Shown here: positions 44,132 through 53,139 of the stretch, one piece after another | How positions within the stretch are numbered: position 1 is the stretch's first letter | How the letters are laid out: every line of letters begins with the position of its first letter | Origin: CAJCIS01 sp965276755 | GTDB taxonomy: Bacteria > Pseudomonadota > Alphaproteobacteria > Acetobacterales > Acetobacteraceae | Direction: 5' to 3' | Assembly: GCA_965276755.1 (NCBI GenBank) | Contig: OZ255625.1 | Coordinates: 992,001-1,056,000 of the forward strand | DNA length: 64,000 nt | Notes under the pieces: model-generated | What the model was told of the DNA's origin: nothing | Seen by the model: only the letters and a program-made list of their open reading frames with translations | Database searches by the model: none | Made by a program: the position numbers and the translations under genes

Positions 44132-45601
44132 ATGCCAGCAGTGGCCGAAACGCTAGACACCATCACCCGCGCGACTGAGGGCGGCTACAAGTGGGGTTTT
44201 TCAACCGAAATCGAAACGGATTTCGCCCCCAAAGGCCTGTCCGAAGACACTGTCCGCTTCATCTCCGCCCAAAAGAATGAGCCTGCCTGGTTGCTCGAGT
44301 GGCGCCTGGCCGCCTTTAGCGCGTGGAAAACCATGCCAGAACCCCATTGGGCCAAGCTCGGCTACGCCCCCATCGACTACCAGGACGCCTTCTACTACGC
44401 CTCGCCACGCAAAAAGCCTGGCCCGAAATCGCTGGACGAAGTCGATCCCGAACTCCTGCGCACCTACGAAAAACTCGGCATCCCCCTGCGCGAGCGCGCC
44501 CTGCTGGCCGGCGTAGAAACCTCCAACATTGCCGTTGACGCGGTCTTTGACAGCGTCTCAGTTGCCACCACCTTCCGCGACAGCCTGGCAAAAGTCGGGG
44601 TCATCTTCTGCCCGATTTCCGAGGCCATCCAGTCCCACCCGGACCTGGTCCGCCAGTACATGGGCAGCGTAGTCCCACCTTCCGACAATTTCTTCGCCGC
44701 CCTGAATTCGGCGGTCTTCACAGACGGCAGCTTCGTGTTCATTCCGAAGGGCGTCGCCTGCCCCATGGAGCTCTCCACCTATTTCCGCATCAACGCCCGC
44801 AATACCGGCCAATTCGAACGCACGCTGATTATTTGCGAAGACGGCGCCTCAGTCAGCTACCTAGAAGGCTGCACCGCCCCTCAGCGAGACGAAAACCAGC
44901 TCCACGCCGCCGTCGTCGAACTGATCGCCATGGACGATTCCCGCATCAAATATTCCACGGTCCAGAACTGGTATCCCGGCGACGCCAACGGCACAGGCGG
45001 CATCTACAACTTCGTCACAAAGCGTGGCCTCTGCCGCGGCGCGCGCTCGAAAATCTCCTGGACGCAGGTAGAAACCGGTTCCGCCATCACCTGGAAATAC
45101 CCCTCCTGCATCCTGCAAGGCGAGGCCAGCACAGGCGAATTCTACAGCGTGGCGGTCACCAACAACCACCAGCAGGCCGACACTGGTACGAAAATGATCC
45201 ACATCGGCCGCAACACTACCAGCACGATCATCTCCAAAGGCATCAGCGCCGGCCACAGCAACAACACATACCGCGGCCTGGTACGCGTCCTGCCCCGCGC
45301 GTCCGGCGCGCGCAACTTCACGCAATGCGACAGCCTGCTGATCGGCGACCAATGCGGCGCCCACACCGTGCCTTATATCGAAAGCCGCAACGCCAGCGCC
45401 AAGGTGGAACACGAAGCTACCACTAGCAAGATCGCCGAAGACCAGCTCTTCTACTGCCGCCAGCGCGGCCTGTCGGAGGAAGACGCGGTAGGCCTGATCG
45501 TCAACGGCTTCTGTCGGGACGTACTACGCGAATTGCCCATGGAGTTCGCCGTAGAAGCACAAAAACTGCTGGCCGTATCTCTAGAAGGCTCCGTCGGCTA
45601 A
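44132..45601 (+). CDS. sufB: Fe-S cluster scaffold subunit SufB
   Basis: A 489-residue protein of the SufBCD complex. Typical stretches: YKWGFSTEIETDFAPKGLSE, GIPLRERALLAGVETSNIAV, DGSFVFIPKGVACPMELSTY, SYLEGCTAPQRDENQLHAAV, TWKYPSCILQGEASTGEFYS and HIGRNTTSTIISKGISAGHS. It builds the nascent cluster with SufC and SufD. Length is normal. Part of rrf2-sufBCDSUTA; an R1 repeat separates it from sufC. Confidence 0.96.
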   Translation: MPAVAETLDTITRATEGGYKWGFSTEIETDFAPKGLSEDTVRFISAQKNEPAWLLEWRLAAFSAWKTMPEPHWAKLGYAPIDYQDAFYYASPRKKPGPKSLDEVDPELLRTYEKLGIPLRERALLAGVETSNIAVDAVFDSVSVATTFRDSLAKVGVIFCPISEAIQSHPDLVRQYMGSVVPPSDNFFAALNSAVFTDGSFVFIPKGVACPMELSTYFRINARNTGQFERTLIICEDGASVSYLEGCTAPQRDENQLHAAVVELIAMDDSRIKYSTVQNWYPGDANGTGGIYNFVTKRGLCRGARSKISWTQVETGSAITWKYPSCILQGEASTGEFYSVAVTNNHQQADTGTKMIHIGRNTTSTIISKGISAGHSNNTYRGLVRVLPRASGARNFTQCDSLLIGDQCGAHTVPYIESRNASAKVEHEATTSKIAEDQLFYCRQRGLSEEDAVGLIVNGFCRDVLRELPMEFAVEAQKLLAVSLEGSVG

Positions 45602-45606
45602 ACGGA

Positions 45607-45655
45607 TAAAAGTTCTTTGGTTCTTTCTTTCAAGAAAAAACTGCTTCCTTGTCTT
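45607..45655. repeat. R1 dispersed palindrome inside the suf operon
   Basis: AAAAGTTCTTTGGTTC, hairpin TTTCTTTCAAGAAA, AAACTGCTTCCTTG, in the 62-base gap between sufB and sufC. If it terminated strongly it would uncouple sufB from the rest, so its effect there may be partial. Confidence 0.85.
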
Positions 45656-45663
45656 AGGTTTAT

Positions 45664-46412
<749 letters not shown>

Positions 46413-46416
<4 letters not shown>

Positions 46417-47672
46417 CACGCGGTGACAATTTCCTCGCGCGCTATGACGGCCTGAAAACCCGCCTCCCTGGTGCCGCCGCCGCGCGCGCCAACGCCGCGG
46501 CCGAACTGCGCCGCACCGGCCTGCCAGACAAGCAGAACGAGGCCTGGAAATACACCAGCCTGCGTCCGCTCTCCAACATCGCCTTCCATCAGGCCCTGAC
46601 TCTGACTGGGCAGACCGCCGAACCCCTAAAACTCCCCCATCTAGGCGCGCTCTCCGACACGCCACGCCTGGTCTTCGTCGCCGGCCGCTACCGCGCTGAC
46701 CTCTCGATCGCGCCAATCACCATCACCCCCAATTTCTTCGCCGACGCCCCCCGTTTCACGCTGCCCGTGGAAAACGATCCCCTCGTCACGCTCAACACCC
46801 TGCTCGCCGAAGATGGTGCCGTCATCAACATCCCCGCCGACACGGATGCCGGCACGCTCATCCTGCTGCACATCGCCACCGACCTGAACGGTACGCCCGC
46901 CGCCGCCCATCCTCGGCACAGCATCACGCTGGCCGCCGGCGCCCGCCTCACCCTGATCGACATCTCCTCAGGCCAGGGCGCCTACCTTCACAATCCCACC
47001 ACCGAAATCACCCTCGCCGAGGGCGCGAACCTCGCCCATCTCCGCCTCCAAACCGACAGCTCCGAGGCCTATCACCTCAGCAGCGTGCACGCCAAAATTT
47101 TCGCGAACGCCACCTACGATGGCTTCACCCTGACCATCGGCGGCCGCCTCGCACGCAGCGAAATTCACGCCCATTTGCATGGCCCCAACGCCCATGCAGC
47201 GCTGAATGCCGCGCAAATCCTGAACGCCCACCAGCACGCCGATTTCACCACCATCGTCGCCCACGATGCGCCGTCCTGCACCTCGCGCCAAACCGTCAAG
47301 AACGTGCTCGCAGGCCACGCCCGCGGCGTCTTTCAAGGCAAGATAGAAGTTGCCCGCATCGCGCAAAAGACAGACGGCTACCAGATGAATCAGGCGCTCC
47401 TCCTCTCGCCCGACGCCGAAATCGACTGCAAGCCACAGCTCGAAATCTATGCCGATGACGTCAAATGCAGCCATGGCGCAACGGTCGGCGAACTGGACCC
47501 GGACCAGATCTTCTATCTCACCAGCCGCGGCATCCCCAATGCACAAGCCCGCGGCATGCTCGTGCGCGCCTTTCTCACCGAAGCGCTCGACCTGGTCACA
47601 CACGAAGCCGCCCGCACGCTCTTTGAAGACGCGACCGCGCAATGGTGGCGCACGCAGGACGGCTTCGCATGA
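46413..47672 (+). CDS. sufD: Fe-S assembly protein SufD
   Basis: A 419-residue beta-helical partner of SufB. Recognisable segments: GLPDKQNEAWKYTSLRPLSN at the N-terminus, then the conserved C-terminal part RSEIHAHLHGPNAHAALNAA, FQGKIEVARIAQKTDGYQMN, KPQLEIYADDVKCSHGATVG and DQIFYLTSRGIPNAQARGML. ATGA overlaps couple it to sufC and to sufS. Length is normal. Confidence 0.95.
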
Positions 47673-48913
47673 ACCAGATCTCCCAAACCCGCGCGCCCTT
47701 CGACGTGGCCCGCATCCGCGCGGATTTTCCCATCCTGCAGCAGACCATCCGCGGCAAGCCCCTGGTCTTCCTCGACAGCGCCGCATCCGCACAAAAACCG
47801 GTCCAAGTCATAGACGCCATACGCCATGCCGCCGAAACGCAATACGCCAACGTCCACCGCGGCCTGCATTACATGAGCGAGCGCACCACAGACGCCTACG
47901 AATCCGTGCGCGACAAAATCGCCGCCCTCCTCCGCGCCCCCTCGCGCGAAGAAATCGTCTTCACCGCCAACTCCACCGCCGCCATCAACCTGGTCGCGCA
48001 CAGCTATGGCAGCCTCCTCCGTCCCGGCCAGGCCGTGCTCATCTCCGAGATGGAGCACCACGCCAACATCGTCCCCTGGCTCATGCTGCGCGACCGCGCC
48101 GGCATCGAACTGCGCGTTGCCCGCATCACCGACAGCGGCGAGCTCGACATGAACTCCCTCGCCGAGCACTTGAAAGACGGCAAAGTCGGCCTCGTCTCCA
48201 TCACCCACATGTCCAATGTGCTCGGCACCTACACGCCCGCCGCACGCATCGCACAACTCGCCCACGCAGCCGGCGCCCGCGTGCTCTTCGATGGCAGCCA
48301 GGCCATCGTCCATCGCGCCATAGACGTGGCCGACATAAACGCCGACTTCTACGTCTTCACCGGCCACAAACTCTACGGCCCTACCGGCATCGGCGTTCTC
48401 TGGGCCAAAGCCGAACTCCTCAACGCCATGCCGCCCTTCATGGGCGGCGGCGACATGATCGCAACTGTCAGCTTCGAACGCGCTACCTGGGCGCAAATCC
48501 CCCATAAATTCGAAGCCGGCACGCCACCAATCCTCGAAGCCATCGCCCTGGGTGCGGCTATCGATTACGTCAACGCCATAGGCTATGACAGCATCGCCGC
48601 CCACGAAGCCGCCCTCACCGACCACGCACTCGTCTCTCTCAGCCGCATCAAAGGTCTGCACATCATCGGGCAGGCGCAAGACCGCGGCGGAGTCATCTCC
48701 TTCACCATGGATGGCGCGCACGCGCATGACATCGCCACGCTGCTGGACCGCAGCGGCATCGCCGTGCGCGCCGGCCTGCACTGCGCCGAACCGCTCATGC
48801 AGCGCCTCGGTCTGGACAGCACCGCGCGCGCCAGCTTCGGCATCTACACCACGCACGAAGAAATCGACGCACTCGCCACTGCCCTGCACCGCGTCCAAAG
48901 TTTCTTCGCATGA
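47669..48913 (+). CDS. sufS: Cysteine desulfurase SufS
   Basis: A 414-residue PLP enzyme that takes sulfur from cysteine. N-terminal RADFPILQQTIRGKPLVFLD and YANVHRGLHYMSERTTDAYE are typical of the SufS group. Lys234 in FTGHKLYGPTGIGVLW binds PLP; Cys372 in VRAGLHCAEPLM carries the persulfide, and the short loop around it marks group II (SufS) rather than IscS. It starts at the ATG overlapping sufD's stop. A sufE partner is absent; a SufU-like scaffold follows instead. Confidence 0.96.
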   Translation: MNQISQTRAPFDVARIRADFPILQQTIRGKPLVFLDSAASAQKPVQVIDAIRHAAETQYANVHRGLHYMSERTTDAYESVRDKIAALLRAPSREEIVFTANSTAAINLVAHSYGSLLRPGQAVLISEMEHHANIVPWLMLRDRAGIELRVARITDSGELDMNSLAEHLKDGKVGLVSITHMSNVLGTYTPAARIAQLAHAAGARVLFDGSQAIVHRAIDVADINADFYVFTGHKLYGPTGIGVLWAKAELLNAMPPFMGGGDMIATVSFERATWAQIPHKFEAGTPPILEAIALGAAIDYVNAIGYDSIAAHEAALTDHALVSLSRIKGLHIIGQAQDRGGVISFTMDGAHAHDIATLLDRSGIAVRAGLHCAEPLMQRLGLDSTARASFGIYTTHEEIDALATALHRVQSFFA

Positions 48914-49356
48914 GCGAGGACCTCGCCGATCTCTACCAGGACACGATCCTGCGCCACGCGCGCCAACCGCTGCACATGCGCGAAATCGCCAACCCCGACG
49001 CCACCGCGTCCGGCGACAACCCCCTATGCGGCGATCGCTGCGCGGTCAGCATAAAATACGCGCCCGACCAAACGCTCGCCGACATCGCCTTCAAAGCCCG
49101 AGGCTGCGCCATATCGCTTGCCAGCGCAGACCTCATGGCCGAAACCGTACGCAACCGCTCTCGAGACGCCACCCGCGCCCTCGCAGACGACTTCATGTCC
49201 CTGGTAAAGACCGGCAGCACCAACAACCCGGACCTGCAAACCCTGCGCCCGCTATCCGGCGTATCCGAATACCCATCTCGCATAAAATGCGCGACACTCC
49301 CCTGGGCCGCCCTGCTCGCGGCGCTCGACGGGCAACAGGAGGCTACCAGTGAGTGA
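48910..49356 (+). CDS. sufU: SufU-like Fe-S assembly / sulfur acceptor protein
   Basis: A 148-residue NifU-N/SufU-type protein with the ligand set DNPLCGDRCAVSIKY (Asp and Cys), ARGCAISLASADLM and SRIKCATLPW. In SufU these residues hold zinc and accept sulfur from SufS. The position directly after sufS (ATGA overlap) fits that partnership in the absence of sufE. Length is normal. The next gene starts 8 bases before its stop. Confidence 0.92.
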   Translation: MSEDLADLYQDTILRHARQPLHMREIANPDATASGDNPLCGDRCAVSIKYAPDQTLADIAFKARGCAISLASADLMAETVRNRSRDATRALADDFMSLVKTGSTNNPDLQTLRPLSGVSEYPSRIKCATLPWAALLAALDGQQEATSE

Positions 49357-49723
49357 CACCGAGCACACCCAACCCACAAGCCTGGGCACCTGGACACCGG
49401 ACGGTGAAACCATTGCAGCCCCCAACGAAACCGCGATCATCGACGCCATCTGCACCGTCCATGACCCCGAGATCCCGGTCAACATCTATGAACTCGGCCT
49501 GATCTACGCGATAGAAATTGCCGATGCCGGCGCCATCCGCGTGGAAATGACGCTGACCGCCCCAGGCTGCCCAAGCGCCCAGGAACTCCCCGAACAAGTG
49601 CGTGAAGCCGTGCTCGCCATCCCCGGCGTCACCAATTGCGACGTCACTACCGTTTGGGACCCGCCGTGGAATCCCAGTCGCATGTCCGAAGAAGCCCGCC
49701 TCTCGCTCAACATGTTCTCATAG
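49349..49723 (+). CDS. sufT: Fe-S assembly auxiliary protein SufT (MIP18/DUF59)
   Basis: A 124-residue DUF59 protein. Core motif TVHDPEIPVNIYELGLIYAI, then EMTLTAPGCPSAQELPEQVR with the conserved Cys, and TTVWDPPWNPSRMSEEARL at the C-terminus. SufT helps mature Fe-S enzymes under high demand. It starts at GTG inside the end of sufU, so it is in the same transcript. Confidence 0.92.
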   Translation: MSDTEHTQPTSLGTWTPDGETIAAPNETAIIDAICTVHDPEIPVNIYELGLIYAIEIADAGAIRVEMTLTAPGCPSAQELPEQVREAVLAIPGVTNCDVTTVWDPPWNPSRMSEEARLSLNMFS

Positions 49724-49733
49724 GCGCACGCAG

Positions 49734-50105
49734 ATGTCCGAGACCCAGCAAACCGCCCCGCGCGCCCGCCGCGCCCTGCCCCCGCTCATGTCGCTGACCG
49801 ACGCCGCGGCCGCCCGCCTGCGCGCCCTCTACGCACACGCGCACGAAGGCGAACTCCTGCGCATCGCACTCAGCACAAAGGGCTGCTCCGGCCTTTCCTA
49901 CGATATGTCGTTCGTCAAATCCCCAGCGCCTACCGACGAAATCATCAAGGATAAGGACGTGACAGTCCTGGTTGACAAGAAAGCCACGCTCTTCCTCATC
50001 GGCACGACGATGGATTATGAAGAACAAACCCTCTCATCGCAATTCACCTTCATCAATCCCAATGAAAAAGGCCGCTGCGGCTGCGGAGAGTCATTCCACG
50101 TATAA
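49734..50105 (+). CDS. sufA: A-type Fe-S carrier (SufA-like)
   Basis: A 123-residue HesB/IscA-type carrier. The three ligand cysteines occur in LSTKGCSGLSYDMSF and GRCGCGESFHV, with the intervening segment VLVDKKATLFLIGTTMDYEE. It delivers clusters to target proteins. I start at the ATG at 49734, 11 bases after sufT; the longer frame is a shadow. It closes the operon, and two facing R1 repeats follow. Confidence 0.93.
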   Translation: MSETQQTAPRARRALPPLMSLTDAAAARLRALYAHAHEGELLRIALSTKGCSGLSYDMSFVKSPAPTDEIIKDKDVTVLVDKKATLFLIGTTMDYEEQTLSSQFTFINPNEKGRCGCGESFHV

Positions 50106-50227
50106 ACAAAAAAGAAAGCGCTTCTTTTTTAAAAAAAAGAAGCAAAAAAATTTTGAAAGTTAGCCCCGCGCCAAACTGACAAAAGTCTTTTTGCTTCTTT
50201 TTCTTCAGAAAAAGAAGACTCTTCCTA
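50106..50227. repeat. Two facing R1 copies after the suf operon
   Basis: Reverse copy at 50108-50160 (GCGCTTCTTTTTTAAAAAAA, then GAAGC and an A/T-rich tail) and forward copy at 50180-50226 (AAAAGTCTTTTTGCTTC, hairpin, GAAGACTCTTCCT). They separate the suf operon from the convergent small gene. Confidence 0.8.
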
Positions 50228-50464
50228 ACGCTGCTCCAGCGACCGCCGAAGATCGCCCGTACTCACACCGGTCGCCGCACTATGCAGCACATTCAAAATC
50301 GCATTATCATCCATCACGCTCGCCAGCAGCCCGAGTGCCCCGCCCAGCATGGCAGAGGCAATCGGCATCGGCCCCAAACCCTTCTGCCGCAGCGCCTCCA
50401 CCGCATGCTCGATGGCATGCCCAGCCTCGGTCAAATCCGCCGCCAATTTGTCGTCATCCGCCAT
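50225..50464 (-). CDS. Small protein of unknown function
   Basis: A 79-residue protein, ATG at 50464: MADDDKLAADLTEAGHAIEH, then helical EALRQKGLGPMPIASAMLGG and ASVMDDNAILNVLHSAATGV. No signal peptide; the hydrophobic Gly-rich middle could pack as a helical bundle. No named family recognised. It is divergent from the pseudouridine synthase gene (the starts are about 10-30 bases apart) and convergent with suf. Confidence 0.6.
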   Translation of the reverse strand: MADDDKLAADLTEAGHAIEHAVEALRQKGLGPMPIASAMLGGALGLLASVMDDNAILNVLHSAATGVSTGDLRRSLEQR

Positions 50465-50475
50465 AGCAAAACCCC

Positions 50476-51183
50476 ATGCCAATATTCCTCCCCGCTATGG
50501 TGACCCAACCCCCGCCCGGCAATCCCCCCACCATCCTCTTCGCAGACGGCCGCCTCATCATCATCGACAAACCGGCCGGCCTGCCCGTCCATCCCGGCCC
50601 CTCAGGCCGCCCAAGCGTCGAAGACCTCTTCCCCACCCTCACCCGCCGCAAGACCGGCCCCTGGCTCGCCCACCGCCTTGATGCAGACACCTCGGGCTGC
50701 CTGGCCATCGCACTGACCAAGACGGCCCTGATCGCCACCCAGCAAGCCTTTGCCGCCGGCCGGGTCCGCAAGACCTATTGGGCTCTCACCGCAGGCACCC
50801 CCACGACCCCACGCGGCCAAATCGACGCGCCCCTCCTCAAGCGCACCACGCCAGCCGGATGGCGCATGCACCCAGACCCCGCCGGCGAGCCCGCCCGCAC
50901 CGATTGGCGCCTGGTGGCCACGCAGGCCGGCATCTCCCTGCTCGAACTGCACCCAAGCACCGGCCGCACCCACCAAATCCGCGTCCATTGCGCCACGCTC
51001 GGCTGCCCCATCCTGGGTGACCCCATCTACGGCGACGGTCGCGGCACGCTCGCCTTGCTCGCCCGCGCCCTGCACATACCGCTGGACCCACCCATCAGCG
51101 CCCAGGCGCCAATTCCGCCCCACATGGCCGCCATCTGCGCCATACGCCCTTCGCTGCAGCACGCCATCGGTAATCCTTCGTAA
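50476..51183 (+). CDS. RluA-family RNA pseudouridine synthase
   Basis: About 228-235 residues. Family motifs: LFADGRLIIIDKPAGLPVHP, the catalytic WLAHRLDADTSGCLAIALTK (Asp in HRLDADTSG) and LLELHPSTGRTHQIRVHCAT, ending LGCPILGDPIYGDGRG. It has no S4 domain, like RluC/TruC-type single-domain members, so the target uridine in rRNA or tRNA is not known. Start is ATG at 50476 or 50497. Confidence 0.9.
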   Translation: MPIFLPAMVTQPPPGNPPTILFADGRLIIIDKPAGLPVHPGPSGRPSVEDLFPTLTRRKTGPWLAHRLDADTSGCLAIALTKTALIATQQAFAAGRVRKTYWALTAGTPTTPRGQIDAPLLKRTTPAGWRMHPDPAGEPARTDWRLVATQAGISLLELHPSTGRTHQIRVHCATLGCPILGDPIYGDGRGTLALLARALHIPLDPPISAQAPIPPHMAAICAIRPSLQHAIGNPS

Positions 51184-51283
51184 CCCTTCCACCCGCCGCC
51201 GATACTCAAACGCGCCCACGCCAATGCCATTTGAAAGCCAGTGGCGCGCACGAACCCAGCGCCCACAACCCAGGAGAACGTCA

Positions 51284-51745
51284 ATGAAGTTCAAGCAAAC
51301 CCTGATCGCCGCCACCGCCGTTTGCGCGCTCGCCGCATCGGGCGCGGCACTCGCCCAGCCCATGGAAGGCCACCACCATGGCGGCGGCGAGGGCATGGAA
51401 ATCCTGCACGCGCTGAACCTGACCGACGCACAAAAAACGCAGGTGCATGAGGCCGAACACGCCGCCTGGGGCCAGGCCAAGCCGATCATGGCCGAAATGC
51501 GCAGCACGCACGAACAGATGGCCACCGCGCTGACCGTCTCCGGTCCGGTCACCGCCGAGCAGCTCGCACCAATGATGCAGAAGGAAGAGCAGCTGCACGG
51601 TCAGCTCGACCAGATCCACCTCAATGCCGTGCTGCAGATTCGCAACATGCTGACGCCTGAGCAGATCACGCAGGCCGCCGCACTGCATGAGAAGTTGGCA
51701 GCGCTACACAGCCAGGAACACGAAATTCTTGGCAGACAGGACTAA
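51284..51745 (+). CDS. Spy/CpxP-like periplasmic protein
   Basis: A 153-residue exported protein. Signal peptide MKFKQTLIAATAVCALAASG, cleaved at ALA. A His-rich patch (GHHHGGGEG) follows the signal. The helical body has two LTxxQ-type motifs, LNLTDAQKTQVHEAEH and NMLTPEQITQAAALHEKLAA, the signature of Spy/CpxP chaperone and stress-sensor proteins. AGGAGAACGTCA precedes the start. The His patch may bind metal; that is inference. Confidence 0.85.
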   Translation: MKFKQTLIAATAVCALAASGAALAQPMEGHHHGGGEGMEILHALNLTDAQKTQVHEAEHAAWGQAKPIMAEMRSTHEQMATALTVSGPVTAEQLAPMMQKEEQLHGQLDQIHLNAVLQIRNMLTPEQITQAAALHEKLAALHSQEHEILGRQD

Positions 51746-51756
51746 GGAAAAAGAAC

Positions 51757-51859
51757 TGGGGGGAACGTGCCGTTCCCCCCAGACCCCCGTCTTCATTTTA
51801 GTCCCCGTCTAAACTAATGATGGGGGGTCTGAGGGGGATGGCACATCTCCCCCAGGTTT
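51757..51859. repeat. R3 dispersed repeat, inverted pair
   Basis: GGGGGGAACGTGCCGTTCCC then CCAGACCCCCGTC, and facing it GATGGGGGGTCTGAGGGGGA then GGCACATCTCCCCC. The right arm contains the last codons and stop of the VOC gene. Confidence 0.85.
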
Positions 51860-52204
51860 TTTTTCGCTCGCCTGCATCACCGCCAACTCATTCCCGTTCG
51901 GGTCCTCAAAGTGAAACCGCCGCCCGCCCGGAAAGGAGAAAATCGGTTTGACAATAATCCCGCCTGCCTCCTCCACCGCGGCCAGGCACGCCTGCAGATC
52001 GTCCACGGAAATCACCGGCAACGGCGCGCGGGTCGCCTCGGCCATATCCGCCTGCAACCCGACATCGACATCGCCCGTCATCGTGCACGCATAACTCGGC
52101 CCGAAGCCGGTCAGCGCCCAGCCGAAAACCTCGGCGTAAAAACTCGCCCCCGCGCCAATATCGGCAGACGGCAATTCGACGAACATTACGCGCGGCACCG
52201 TCAT
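51809..52204 (-). CDS. VOC-superfamily (glyoxalase-like) protein
   Basis: A 131-residue protein with one VOC module pair: PRVMFVELPSADIGAGASFY, GWALTGFGPSYACTMTGDVD, and PIFSFPGGRRFHFEDPNGNE. Metal ligands of the VOC fold are partly preserved (the FHFEDPNGNELAVMQ Glu). It is the last gene of the putA unit, starting 4 bases before the TfoX-like stop. The tail PGGDVPSPSDPPSLV is encoded by an R3 repeat. Possibly a dioxygenase-like or resistance protein; substrate unknown. Confidence 0.85.
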   Translation of the reverse strand: MTVPRVMFVELPSADIGAGASFYAEVFGWALTGFGPSYACTMTGDVDVGLQADMAEATRAPLPVISVDDLQACLAAVEEAGGIIVKPIFSFPGGRRFHFEDPNGNELAVMQASEKKPGGDVPSPSDPPSLV

Positions 52205-52551
52205 TTTTTCTTTCCCTTCTTCGGCGCCGCCGCAAGCTCGGCGGCGCAGCGCACCACCCATTTCCGCAACACACCCGCATCGGCCAGCATAGCTTCAGGC
52301 ACAACCACATAACTCTTGCTCTCAGGCTGACCGGCCTCATAGCGCAACCGCGCGGCCCCGGGCACAGCCAACAGTGCCGCATGCGTCCCGCCCGCGCATT
52401 TCAACGCCAGCCCCACATCGGACAATGACGCAAGCGGCTTTCCCTCCGCATACGCCAATATTCCGCCGAACATCGAGCGAAACGCCAGCGGCAAATCGGG
52501 CGACGCGGCCGCACTCAGTACCACCTTCAACGCATGCGGATCATGTGCCAC
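52201..52551 (-). CDS. TfoX N-terminal domain protein
   Basis: A 116-residue protein with the TfoX_N pattern: FRSMFGGILAYAEGKPLASL and FRSMFGG as hallmark, then ALKCAGGTHAALLAV and SKSYVVVPEAMLADAGVLRK. Stand-alone TfoX_N proteins are common and not linked to competence by evidence here. It ends KKGKKK. Its stop overlaps the VOC start (ATGA), and its start lies 3 bases after the membrane protein's stop. Confidence 0.85.
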   Translation of the reverse strand: MAHDPHALKVVLSAAASPDLPLAFRSMFGGILAYAEGKPLASLSDVGLALKCAGGTHAALLAVPGAARLRYEAGQPESKSYVVVPEAMLADAGVLRKWVVRCAAELAAAPKKGKKK

Positions 52552-52554
52552 CGG

Positions 52555-53139
52555 CTAATCGTATTCGACAGGCTGGGACGGCTCACATTGCTTGACCGGG
52601 TTGGGCCGCGCCACCCGGCTATCCTTGACCCAGCACTCATCGAACACCGAGCAGTAACAAACCCGAACCCTGACGCCGAAGCGCTTCTTGTTCAAAAGCT
52701 CCCATAATCCGGACTGGCTCTGCGGCCCGAACGTGATGAAATCGATCTCATCGCGCGCCGGCAACACGTCGTTGCTCACCTGGCTCGTCGAAAAATTCGG
52801 GGTTTTTGCGCCGCAGCAAATCTGCAACAACTGCTCGAAATTCTTGACAGGCGTGTCTTCGTAAAAAACCTCGAACGTGTCGATGCGGGCCGGCCCCACC
52901 CCCGTGTTGCGCAGCGCCAGAGTGATCGTTTTCGGCTGCCCGGGCATTTCGTTGCCCGTACTGTAGCTGATATTCGGCCAGGAATTAGCCTCCACCAACC
53001 TCTCCATCGTCTTGCCGTGATGCACGGCGATGAATATCGACACCGCAGACATCACCACCGCCAGCCCGCCTAGGATGAAATCAACGTGGCTGTGTCCGGT
53101 CTTGTGGCGGTGTGCCTCGACTTCCGGTCCTTCGATCAC
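52555..53139 (-). CDS. Single-pass membrane protein of unknown function
   Basis: A 194-residue protein with one membrane segment (VDFILGGLAVVMSAVSIFIA, about residues 19-40) and a soluble C-terminal domain containing ALRNTGVGPARIDTFEVFYE and several Cys residues (ICCGAKTPN, CYCSVFDECW, KQCEPSQP). Such 'N-terminal helix plus beta domain' proteins are often membrane-bound and of unknown role. It overlaps putA's stop by four bases and is part of the same unit. No family name can be given. Confidence 0.6.
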   Translation of the reverse strand: MIEGPEVEAHRHKTGHSHVDFILGGLAVVMSAVSIFIAVHHGKTMERLVEANSWPNISYSTGNEMPGQPKTITLALRNTGVGPARIDTFEVFYEDTPVKNFEQLLQICCGAKTPNFSTSQVSNDVLPARDEIDFITFGPQSQSGLWELLNKKRFGVRVRVCYCSVFDECWVKDSRVARPNPVKQCEPSQPVEYD

